Of a stretch of 64,000 bases of DNA, positions 46,893 through 56,814 are shown in pieces; positions within the stretch are counted from its first letter, which is position 1, and each line of letters begins with the position of its first letter. A program made the position numbers and the translations under genes. Below the pieces are notes generated by a model that saw only the letters and a list, made by a program, of their open reading frames with translations, ran no database searches and had not been told where the DNA came from. The DNA lies in NCBI GenBank assembly GCA_029531795.1, contig JAPEIS010000007.1, positions 992,001 through 1,056,000 of the forward strand, written 5' to 3'. The stretch comes from Sclerotinia nivalis. Its lineage: Eukaryota; Ascomycota; Leotiomycetes; Helotiales; Sclerotiniaceae.

Positions 46893-49866
46893 ATGGACCA
46901 GTGGCAGAATTATTCTGAATCATCGGGTTCAAGAAGGTACAACGGAAACCCCCCACCAGCCCATCCCCAAATGGCTAGAGATTATAATGGGAACCCCCAA
47001 ACCCAACCTCCAACAGGTTTTACATACGATCAATATCCAGGAGCTTTAGGATCACTTCCTCAATCTCTGGCAAGTTCTCCTGCTACCCTTCAAATGACAG
47101 ATGGGAATGGAGATGTGGCCATGCAAGACTCTGGAGATCAATACAATATGAAATATCCCATGCGCCCTCATCATCAACAACACCCTTCGGGAAATCAGAG
47201 ATTATCTCATCAATCGCCGCAAGAGCCATCTGCGGCCGCTCAGCGTTATTCTCCCATGGAGACTTTATCGCCAACCTCACCATATGGCGCGGCACAACAG
47301 CAAAACTCGAATCAATATATGTCACCACCGGGGGCTAGCAGCAGAAAATCTCCTTCGAAGAATGCATCATATTCTTCCCCGAATTCGTATTATTCTAATC
47401 GTCAACAATTACCACCTATTCAGCCATATGCTCCTAATTCTAACAATGAATCATACCCAACCTCTGCGACCCAGCAGCTGAATGCTATGTTTGGTAATGA
47501 CCAAAAGTCTCCTCGACGTCCAGTACCCCAGCCGGCGCAAGGTCCACCTGGAAGAGGACCGGTTCCTGAATTCACAAAAATTCGTTCTACATCTGACCTG
47601 CAACCAAAGGTTAATGCGCAACCGGCTTTTCGCAGAGCTAATCCAGAGGGCGGGTTCATAAGTGTAAGCTTCCTCATTATGCGCAACATGATTACAATTC
47701 GTGCTAATTATTCCTATCTCAGCCCCTCCAAGCTCTAACGAGCCATCTCCCCTCTACATATCGGATATGCAACCCTAGCTTCAAATACGAATCATCGCGG
47801 AATCCACGTAGAGTGCTCACCAAACCAAGCAAAGGTGTCAAGAATGACGGGTTCGATAACGAAGATAGTGATTATATACTTTATGTGAATGATATTCTGG
47901 GGTCTGAGGAAACTACTCATAAGTATGTTTTGTGGTTGATAGTAACTCTATATTTCGAGAATTCTCCTATTAACATATTATGTAGAAATCGCTATCTCAT
48001 TCTAGATGTTCTGGGCCAAGGCACCTTTGGCCAAGTTGTCAAATGTCAGAATCTGAAAACCCAGGAAGTTGTGGCTGTAAAGGTGGTTAAAAACAGGACT
48101 GCATACTTTAATCAAAGTATGATGGAGGTTTCTGTTCTAGACCTGGTAAGCCACTTCCAGGAAAATGATAACTCCATTCGCTGACTTCCATCCTTCTACT
48201 ATAGCTCAACACAAAGCTCGATAAAAACGACGATCACCACCTACTGCGGCTGAAAGATACATTCATCCATCGTCAACATCTCTGTCTGGTTTTCGAATTG
48301 CTCAGCGTAAACTTGTATGAACTGATCAAGCAGAACCAATTCAGGGGTTTGAGTACCACACTTGTGCGAGTCTTTGCACAACAACTTTTGAATGGGCTGA
48401 GCTTGCTGAATAAAGCTCGACTGATTCATTGCGACTTGAAGCCGGAAAACATTCTGCTCAAGAACCTTGAGAGCCCTATCATCAAGATTATCGATTTCGG
48501 ATCAGCATGCGACGAACGTCAAACAGTCTACACATACATCCAGTCGAGATTTTACAGATCCCCTGAGGTATTACTCGGTCTACCATATTCATCAGCTATC
48601 GATATGTGGTCATTGGGCTGTATTGTTGTTGAATTGTTCTTGGGTCTTCCACTGTTCCCAGGATCTTCGGAGTACAACCAAGTCTCTAGAATAGTTGAGA
48701 TGCTGGGTAACCCACCGAATTGGATGCTTGAGATGGGAAAACAATCTGGAGATTTCTTCGAGAAGAGGCACGATGTGGATGATTATGGCAGAAGGACATA
48801 TCATCTCAAATCGATGGAGCAATATTCCCGCGAACATGGAACAAAGGAGCAACCGAGCAAAAAGTACTTCCAAGCTACCACTCTTCCAGAAATCATTCGT
48901 TCATACGCGATGCCGCGAAAGAACATGAAGCCAAATGAAGTCGAGCGAGGTAAGATGATTTCCCTGCTTGCTAGTAATGTCAGCTAACGCTTATATTTAG
49001 AAATGAGCAACCGGGTTGCTTTCATTGACTTTGTCCGGGGTTTGCTTAATATCAATCCTCTAGAGCGCTGGTCTCCACAACAGGCTAAGTTACATCCATT
49101 CATCACTCAGCAGAAGTTCACGGGTCCATTCGTTCCACCAACGAATCTGAAGTCGAGTGCCATCAATAGATCTCCCGCCCCAGGAACAACACAACAGCAA
49201 CAGGCCGAAGCATTAAGCAATCAACGAGCACAGGCCGCGCAAGCTCAAGCTCATTCGCAGGCTCAGTCTGCGGCTCATGCATCATACAATTCGAGTGTGC
49301 CGGTCAACTCTTATGGCCAGGTACCACAAAACCAGCAGCACCCACCGATGTACAACAACAACAATATATACACTCCGAACTCTAACCACCAGGCTCCTCA
49401 CCAGGCTCCTCACCAGGCTTCACACCAGGCAGCCCCACCTCCATACCCCACGCAGCAAGGTTATAATCAAATGGGAATGATGGGGCAACCATCAGCACAG
49501 ATGCCACCGGCACAATATGGACCTGGCCCGTCACAGCAACAACCAAGTCTCTATCAGCAGGCTACGGTAAGATCTGGAAGGCAACGTGCTTCGACAATGG
49601 AAGTTCAGCAGGGAGGTATACCCATGACGATACAAAGAGTTGCTAGTCATCTTGATCCTAGTCAACCTATTCGTTTACAACCTAGTCCTGCATATTATCC
49701 ACCTCCACCCGATGGAGCTCCCGATGGCAATCCTGGAAGCGCACGAAGGAGAGGAAGCAGAGCTGCTCAAGGTGGACAAGCACCCACCAGAAATCGAGAC
49801 TTCATTCGAAATCTGGAAGATCGAACATTAGAGGAGGGTTTCATGGGACAGAGCCAATGGCACTGA
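46893..49866 (+). CDS. YAK1: DYRK-family protein kinase Yak1
   Basis: Five exons: 46893-47663, 47723-47922, 47986-48145, 48205-48949 and 49001-49866, giving 913 residues. The first 300 or so residues are Gln/Pro/Ser/Asn-rich. The kinase domain runs from about residue 325: LGQGTFGQVVK (glycine loop), VAVKVVKN (ATP lysine), HCDLKPENI (catalytic loop), DFGSA, and the activation loop YTYIQSRFYRSPEVLLG with the DYRK-type tyrosine that is autophosphorylated. RWSPQQAKLHPFI closes the domain. The C-terminal tail is again Gln-rich and includes a repeat HQAPHQAPHQASHQA. In yeast Yak1 restrains growth when PKA/TOR signalling drops. In filamentous fungi homologues affect conidiation, stress tolerance and virulence. 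The catalytic residues are all present. Confidence 0.95.
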
Positions 49867-50756
49867 GCTCTACGACTCTAAAGTAGTGAGATGAGCAGAA
49901 TGATCGACGACCAGCGACAGCGAATCACGCTAAACTTATAATCTAGCAATGCCAACTGCAGCTTGGAAGCTAGTGTTCATATTATTCTTCGCGCATTATA
50001 TGATGGGCGTGTGTTGTCATAGGGATCGGGAAAATTTGAATCATGATACCCAAAGCCGGGGCTTTTCTACGAATATCACTGTGGGCTGGGAGCGTTAGGA
50101 TTCTACGAAGTGACGAGTTCTGCAACGAGATGAGAAAGGAATAATGGGAGGAAAAGAGGAGATTGCATAAAATGAATTGGCGAAGTTGTTATTAGACATC
50201 GTCAGAGAAATGAAGTGAAGTGGATATGCAGGGTCTTTTGCTAGTATGAGAGTTGCACTTCAAAATTCGATTCATGTAAGCTATCAGTTATTGCATGAAT
50301 GGATGGATGGATTGATTGAATTAAATGGGTTAAAGATGAGAGGGAGCTAGTTGGCAATGGAGAGAATATAAACGAGCGCGGAGCACACCGAATTTTCTCA
50401 GTTGGTTGGTTTTTTGATTCGGTTTTTACCGTGAAGTGATTGACATCTGCTGAATGTGTGCTAAAGGACTAGCTATTTTATTCCAATGTCTTTCTACCTA
50501 TGACAATGGCGCTGAATTTATTCTTCAACCCATAGTCGATAATGTAAGTACGATTAGCTTATTTCTTAATTAATAAGCCATGAACGATCTTGCTGAATGA
50601 TTCTCTAACTGAGGCCCATACAATATGGTTTGCTAACTACTCCGCTGTTCGTACAAAAGGTACATATCCTATCCTCTCCAAACGCCAGAGCTGAGACCAC
50701 AGATCTAACCAACATCAACTCTCTACCATCTACAATAATCCGCATAACAAAAACCA
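49867..50756. other. Convergent 3' region YAK1 / GT8
   Basis: No gene is seen; 3' UTRs are expected. The last 100 bp on the GT8 side are pyrimidine-rich on the plus strand. Confidence 0.6.
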
Positions 50757-51806
50757 TTAACCAACCAAGCCGCCCACCAACTCCAAAATCCCCATTTCTC
50801 CCGCCTCTCTTCTTTCCCTCTCCCATTTCCTATACGCCCCCCACAACCATCCATGCGTAACGCCATCATTTCCCTTATACCCCGCGATCCCAGAAGCAGG
50901 AACACGAGCTCGCCACGGCTTATCAACTATATAATGCAATCCACGTACTTCCTCATCGCGCCACATCTCAGGATGCCAATAGCGCCATGTTTTCAAGGCG
51001 TTCCATTTCCATCCTACGCTTACCCAGCGATCGCGCCACCATTCGGTGAGGAAATCTTGGTCCGGGAATTGGTAGGTGGAGAGGGAGGATGCGTGCGTGC
51101 TGATGAACTTCCACATGTCGTTCCAGGTTTCGAGGCTGGGGATGAAGATGAAGAGGCCCGAGTTGAGGAGGGTATGGGTGTGGAGACCGGTGCCTGTTCG
51201 GGGGACGTGTTGGGTGCGTTGGGAGGGAGTATTGCTGGGGGTGGTGTATGCGCAGTTTTCGCGGCACCAGTCTGTGGGGGCCCAGGAATCTTGGTCTAGG
51301 TTGCAGACGCAGACGTGGTTTGCGGCGAGGAGTTTACCGTTTTCTCCTTCGATGCCCGGTTTGCGAAGAGGCGTGTTGAGGAGTAGCTCATCCATGGACC
51401 CGAGGATCAACATATCCGCGTCGAGGAAACAGATTCGTTCGTAGCCGGAGTCGTACAGGGAAAATACTTGTAGTTTGGTCCAGGTATCTGCGAAGCGGGC
51501 GGCGATTCCCGAATTATGGCTTATGTTTAGAAGAGTTGTTTCGTGCAGGATTATGTTAGAGAGTTTGGCTTCCAGTGAGAGATGGGGCTTGTAGTGTGCT
51601 GGGAGGCCGGTGTACATGAGGATGAGCGGATATTGTGAGCCGTGCTTTTTGAGGGTGTAAGCGAGGAGAAGCGCGCCGGGGAGATAGGAGGGTGAGGTTA
51701 CGAGGGTTGCGTAGGCGGCTTTGAGGGGTCCGTTGGGTGGTGTGGTGGCTGTGGAGGGGAAATTGGGGGTGCTGGGGGAGCAGGTTGAGGAGCTGAGATT
51801 AGACAT
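50757..51806 (-). CDS. Family 8 glycosyltransferase (glycogenin/galactinol-synthase type)
   Basis: A single exon of 349 residues. It shows the GT8 pattern in order: KAAYATLVTSPSYLPGALLL (nucleotide-sugar binding start), KLQVFSLYDSGYERICFLDA leading to the DAD metal-binding motif (residues 129-131), LLNSGLFIFIPS, QFPDQDFLTEWW, HYIVDKPW and THGWLWGAYRKWE. No signal peptide or membrane segment is seen, so a cytosolic enzyme is likely. GT8 members of this shape transfer hexose from UDP-sugars to glycogenin-type or small acceptors; the acceptor here is unknown. The reading frame shifts from C-rich to G-rich on the coding strand along its length. It is divergent from the hemerythrin-domain gene. 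Confidence 0.9.
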   Translation of the reverse strand: MSNLSSSTCSPSTPNFPSTATTPPNGPLKAAYATLVTSPSYLPGALLLAYTLKKHGSQYPLILMYTGLPAHYKPHLSLEAKLSNIILHETTLLNISHNSGIAARFADTWTKLQVFSLYDSGYERICFLDADMLILGSMDELLLNTPLRKPGIEGENGKLLAANHVCVCNLDQDSWAPTDWCRENCAYTTPSNTPSQRTQHVPRTGTGLHTHTLLNSGLFIFIPSLETWNDMWKFISTHASSLSTYQFPDQDFLTEWWRDRWVSVGWKWNALKTWRYWHPEMWRDEEVRGLHYIVDKPWRARVPASGIAGYKGNDGVTHGWLWGAYRKWERERREAGEMGILELVGGLVG

Positions 51807-52636
51807 CTTTTGGGGAGTTGATTCTAATTCTAATCTGATTGGATTGGAATGGAATGGAAATCAATTCATATAAAAGTTACTTGCAAAAGCCATCTTGGAT
51901 GTATAATGTATATTAAACGGTTTAACACGAATACTGGCGCAAAGAAAGACAATAGTGAAATAGATACTTATGTTAGAAGTAAAAGAATTTATTATCTCAT
52001 CGCCAAAAATATGGCAGGAATAATTGATATATTTTGATAACATAAAGGCACTACCTACCTACCCAAGGGTCAAATATGAAGACGTCAACGACTCTTTCCT
52101 TGACGTCGACAAGCGTGCGCCACAAAGTCGTTGTTGGAGTTCGAGGCAGTCATGATGAATGATGAATGAAAGTCTCTGTGAAAGAAGAATGAGAGATTCT
52201 CTTTACATGGTTAGGTGATTTTAAGTTGCTTCTAAGTGTCGCTTTGAAAGATAACAGGGTGGAGTTGTACCATTTCAATGTTTGTGATGAGTATGAAATA
52301 TAGAGTATTAGATATTCAAATAAAAATGCCAAGTACAGGTAAGATCGTACATTCACTTAATTGACGCAGTGTAGATCCAGCATCTAAGGTTAATCCCCGG
52401 CTAGATCTTCCCCAGATCTTATCTTATCAGCTCTATCCACATTCGGAGAAATTCGTTATCCGCGGACAGCGAGCAAATAAAATAAGATAACATAACCCAC
52501 CAATCTACCTTACTCATCTAATGGTCAGCAATTAGAAATCAACTTCCTCCACCCCCTCTCGCGCAAAAAATATCTAATGTCCATCCTCTCACCATCGTAA
52601 TCTCACAATGTATAAATTTCTGCTGAGAAGATACAA
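51807..52636. promoter_or_regulatory. Divergent promoter GT8 / hemerythrin-domain gene
   Basis: 830 bp between divergent starts. GACGTCAA (52081) and TTGACGTC (52100) form a perfect 8-bp inverted repeat with an 11-bp spacer. Each arm holds a TGACGTC half-site of the ATF/CREB bZIP type. TATAAA at 52611 lies just before the first ATG of the hemerythrin gene. AGATCT/GATAAG words are frequent around 52.4-52.5 kb. Confidence 0.55.
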
Positions 52637-53575
52637 ATGCGACGTTTATTCCCTATTCGTTCGTTGTCTCTCTTTACCACATTAAGATTGGCGTCCTTGG
52701 TACCTTTTCCTGTTTCTGGAATTTTTTATACTTGCGCTACTAGAGCTTTAAGTTATTCGAGAAATTGGTCTGCGGTTGCAAATAAAAGTTTTGTTGCATT
52801 GAAGATATCCACCTCACAGTTTTCACAGAATCGAATCGCAAAGATGTCGAGTTCAAGTGTGGGTGCGAATGAACATGAGGTGATTGATAGGTTAGAGGAG
52901 CCGGCGAGTAAACAAGCGGAGATTTTGGAGAAGAATGAGGAGAGGGAAGAAGCATTGAAGGAGGAGATTTCAAAGGAGGAGGAGAAAGTAGAAAAGAAAG
53001 AAGAAGCTTTACCCAAATTGAGCGCAGCAGATTTTAAAATCTATAATTCTATGTCCGAATATATGGAACTCTACGTACGACCTATCCCTCAACCTCTTCC
53101 AATCCCCAAACTAATCATCTACTAACATCCTCACCAGCACAACCACTTCCGACACACCTGGACGGTCCTCCACACCGCCACCACCAACAACCAACGACCG
53201 CGCAACCTCACCATCCGGCAATTCATCCAAACGGGACTCTCCTTCCTCACCTCACTGGAACTGCACCACAGCATCGAAGAACAACACTTCTTCCCCCTTC
53301 TCGCGCGCAAAATGCCCGAATTCCGCGCCGGCAAAAATGCCGCCGAATTATTGAGACAGCATAAGGAAATTCATAAGGGTATGGATATCATGCGGGAATA
53401 TCTGGAGAAATGTAGGGATGGAGAGACGGAATTGAGTTTGAGGGTGTTGGGGGAGAAGATGGATGGTTTTAGGGAGGTGTTGTGGAAGCATTTGGATCAG
53501 GAGGTTGAGACGCTGGGGGCGGAGAATATGAGGAGGTATTGGAGTAAGGAGGAGATGATGAGGATGCCTAGGTGA
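52637..53575 (+). CDS. Hemerythrin (HHE)-domain protein
   Basis: Two exons: 52637-53074 and 53138-53575, giving 291 residues. The first 60 residues are basic and hydroxyl-rich with almost no acids (MRRLFPIRSLSLFTTLRLAS), like a mitochondrial presequence. A second ATG at 52844 starts MSSSSVGANEHEV and would give a 222-residue form. A highly charged coiled-coil segment follows. The HHE four-helix bundle has the expected iron ligands: HNHFRHTW, LELHHSIEEQHFFPLL, LRQHKEIHKGM and LWKHLDQEVETL. Such proteins bind a di-iron or haem-free iron centre and are linked to oxygen, NO or iron handling. The substrate is unknown here. TATAAA only 26 bp before the first ATG suggests transcription may start after it, favouring the shorter form for at least some transcripts. 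Confidence 0.9.
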
Positions 53576-54895
53576 GGGAGAGGAGGTGAAGGAGGGGAGG
53601 TGAAGGGGTAATTTGATAATTGGGAAATGGGGTGTGAGGATGTGAAATTTTGATATGGATGGATGAGGGTTAAGAGTAAAGATTTGATATCCTGGAAGCA
53701 GTCAACCGTAAGTTAATATATATCATCTAAAATTTAATACAACAGAACTATTAAACACTCAAGACATTGAAATATAACAATATCGTCCCTTCCATACCTG
53801 CACGACGAAACCTGAATATTCAAAAATAACTTATATACCAAGAAACCCAATAAACCCCTATTTAGATAGATACTAATTAATAACAAACCATCCCAATTCA
53901 AAACAAAAACAAAAAGGTATTTTGATTTGATTTGATTTTATTTTCACAGCGACCCCCATCCCAATCCCAATCCCCATCCCCAAAGCCAAAATTACAAGAT
54001 CAATTGGTATATTCATAATCTCATAATCTTATATATCTCAAGAAATAAAAAACAAGATTCTCAACTACTAATCATTGTATTATATCTATATCTATATCTA
54101 TATCCATATCCACAATAACACCCCCCCCTACAATCAATCCCTCTATCGATCTCCATTATCCACCTACATTATCCACCATTCCCTTTCTTCCTCCCACCCC
54201 CCGCCTCTTTCTTTATCCAGAATTTCTCCAAAATTTCCCAATTCTTTTCCAACTCCCTACTTCCTCCCCTCACTTTTTTCCCCTCCTCTTCCGTCCCTCT
54301 CTACCTACCCCTCTTACTACTCCGTCCTCACTATCTCCCATCTCCCACCTCACCATCTCACTTCCTTTTTTTCTCTACTCCCCCCTCACCGTCCATCAAG
54401 AAACCAAAAAGAAAAAAAAGAAATTCACACCACAAAACCCCAAACGAGCGAAAAAGATCTAGAGGGAGAGAATATATTGATTAATTTTCCCTAGATAATT
54501 CGAGGATCCCCCTTCCCTTCCCTTCCCCTTTCTTCCCTATCTCCTTGCCTCTTTTGCTAAATGAAAAATACATAACATATACATATATACATATACACAT
54601 ATATACACCTTCCTATTCGAATAATGAACAATGAATAATAACGCTCGCTGCTTCTGGCGCTACAAGTATGAAAATAAAAAATATCAATGTTCAAAAATGG
54701 GTAAGAAAGAAATAACAATGCATTTATATTCGCTAATGTGGATATTTGCTGGTATCATATCGAAGAAGGTTTTCTCGAGCAAACAATTATCTCGCTTTCT
54801 TCCACCTAAAAATAAGATTTCTGTATACCAGAAAACAGAAATAAAAAGGAAATACATAATCGTCAGCATTCATAATTATCTTATTTGTCCTCACA
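53576..54895. other. Convergent 3' region, hemerythrin gene / NoxR
   Basis: No gene is seen. It contains TATATC repeats (54.08-54.11 kb) and a long pyrimidine-rich tract of about 350 bp (54117-54440) whose frames encode only Ser/Pro/Leu runs. It also has ATACAT repeats near 54.57-54.61 kb. Confidence 0.6.
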
Positions 54896-56814
54896 TCACG
54901 CCTTTACTACCCAAATCTGATGTTATGTCAGTAAGCGATAATTTCAAAAAGGGGAAGGCAAAAAACTCACTTCCATTTTTCCCATTTCTAAACGTTCTTT
55001 CTTTGCGTTTGATTTCACGCTCATTAATACCATTTCCAAATCATCTTGATCACCCATAGTAATCATATCACCGTTCGGAACATCCTCATCACGAACTTTA
55101 ATCTTGAATCGATCACGCAACCCAAACTTCTCCTTTATTTTATCTTGAAAATCGCGGAATTCGATAGCCGAGCCTATCATAATATATCGTACATCCTCAG
55201 CGTGGACCTTCACACGAACTTTGCGAACATCAGGTTGGCGAGAACCAGCTCGACCATTACCACCATTAATTGAAGATGTTGTACGGGATCTAGGAGGTGG
55301 GCGACTAGAGACCATTTCGAATTCATCTTCGTCAAAAGAGCCTTCATCGTAATCGCTTGCATATTCACTTTCTCCTTCATTATATCTATTTCGTGTGTTG
55401 CGTCTAGAGTTATTCGATCGTCGACCCGGGGAACTATACATATCATAAAGATCTTCGGGGTAATCATCATCTTCCTCTTGCGTTGGTTGCATTCTTCTTG
55501 GTGGTTGTCTTGAGCGCGATTCGGATCTTTTACTGGAGTATTGCATTGATGGTCCCCTTGGTTCTGATGCTGTTCGTTGAGTCCCACGTCTAGGTCGAGC
55601 ATCTGGAGGACTTCTTGCATCTGGTGGGCTTCTTGCATCTGGAGGACTTCTCACATCGTCACGCTCACGAATCTCATAACCTTCATTAGGACGTGCTTTT
55701 TCGATATTGAGTTTAGCTAGCATGGGCTTAGTTCCATTACGAACAGAAGCTCCGCGACTCATAGGAGGAGGTCCAGAAGATTTCTCTGACTCAGGAGGTG
55801 GCGTGGGTGGAAATACGTTTCGGTTTAGAGGAGGTTCTGATTGTTGCCTCTTACTAGCCAGACCTGGCTTTACGAGGTTTGCCGCGGCGTATGAAAGATT
55901 CTCTGTCGGACGGTCGTCCTTCGGTTGTATTATACCCGCCTGAAACAATTAGTGTCACAAATTGGAATATACAACAACATTACTCACATTCTTGATCTCT
56001 GAGCCAGCAAATCCAGTAAAAGCGTTAGCACGATCTGAAGCTGCAACTAAACGTGCTTTCCCCAGATAATCTTTTGTCTTCAAGTTCTTGACCTTGGCTT
56101 GATTAGGCCTATAAACGACTCCAACTGGAATAGAGAAAACGGTATAACCCTATGAGGATGTTAGCAAAACTTCAATGCGAAACCCTAAATGACAAACATA
56201 CCTCTGCTTCATCACGAATTGCCTCATCGATAACATTGTGATCCTCAACAACCTTCTCTTTCACAGCGAAAGAGAAATCCTGTAGTCCTGCTTCCTTTTG
56301 TTGTAAATATATATAACACAATCCACGATTAAATAACACTTCGCACGAATATAGCTTGAAGAGAAGACCGAGCTGAGCATAATCGATCATGTTGTTTCCT
56401 CTCAGATATAGTAAAGTATCATTGAAGTTTGCCAAAGCTTCTTCGAAATCCCCCACCAAGAAATTCGAAACACCTTGTTGGAAATATGCTACGGCCAGGT
56501 ATTGATCCAGACGGACGGCTTTTTGGTAACATTCGACCTGTAGTGAATTAGATTCTGCACATACAATTGAGTTCTTTGTAAGGAATGGAAAGAACTAACC
56601 GCTTTCTCATGTTCTCCCAATGTCGCATGAATAACACCACAATTGAAAAGAATCTTCGAAGTATCTGCAATGACATCGAACTCCTTTAACGCTTCATCAA
56701 ATTCATTATTATCGTAACGATTAAGGGCAGAAACCCAAGTCTCGATTTCCTGCGCAGGTGGTCAGTACTGATGTGTCTTTGTCCTTTCTCTCCACTAACC
56801 TGTTTCAAAGACAT
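54896..56814 (-). CDS. noxR: NADPH oxidase regulator NoxR (p67phox-like)
   Basis: Six exons: 56814-56800, 56749-56600, 56537-56202, 56149-55988, 55939-54971 and 54916-54896, giving 550 residues. Residues 1-210 are TPR repeats (ETWVSALNRYDNNEFDEALK, ILFNCGVIHATLGEHEKA, AVAYFQQGVSNFLVGDFEEA, CEVLFNRGLCYIYLQQKEAG), then the activation-type stretch GYTVFSIPVGVVYRPNQAKV. The middle is Pro/Arg/Ser-rich and disordered, with a DARSPP repeat (three copies of 18 bp). The PB1 domain (RKVRVKVHAEDVRYIMIG, RFKIKVRDED, MGDQDDLEMVLMS) is near the C-terminus. NoxR binds Rac and activates the NoxA/NoxB superoxide-producing complexes at hyphal tips. It is needed for sexual development and infection structures in several ascomycetes. 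The first exon codes only five residues and the last only six (IWVVKA). Confidence 0.94.

Noticed and set aside
50853..51299. 148-codon plus frame antisense to the GT8 gene
   Set aside because: Arises from the strong strand skew of the GT8 coding sequence; no family match.
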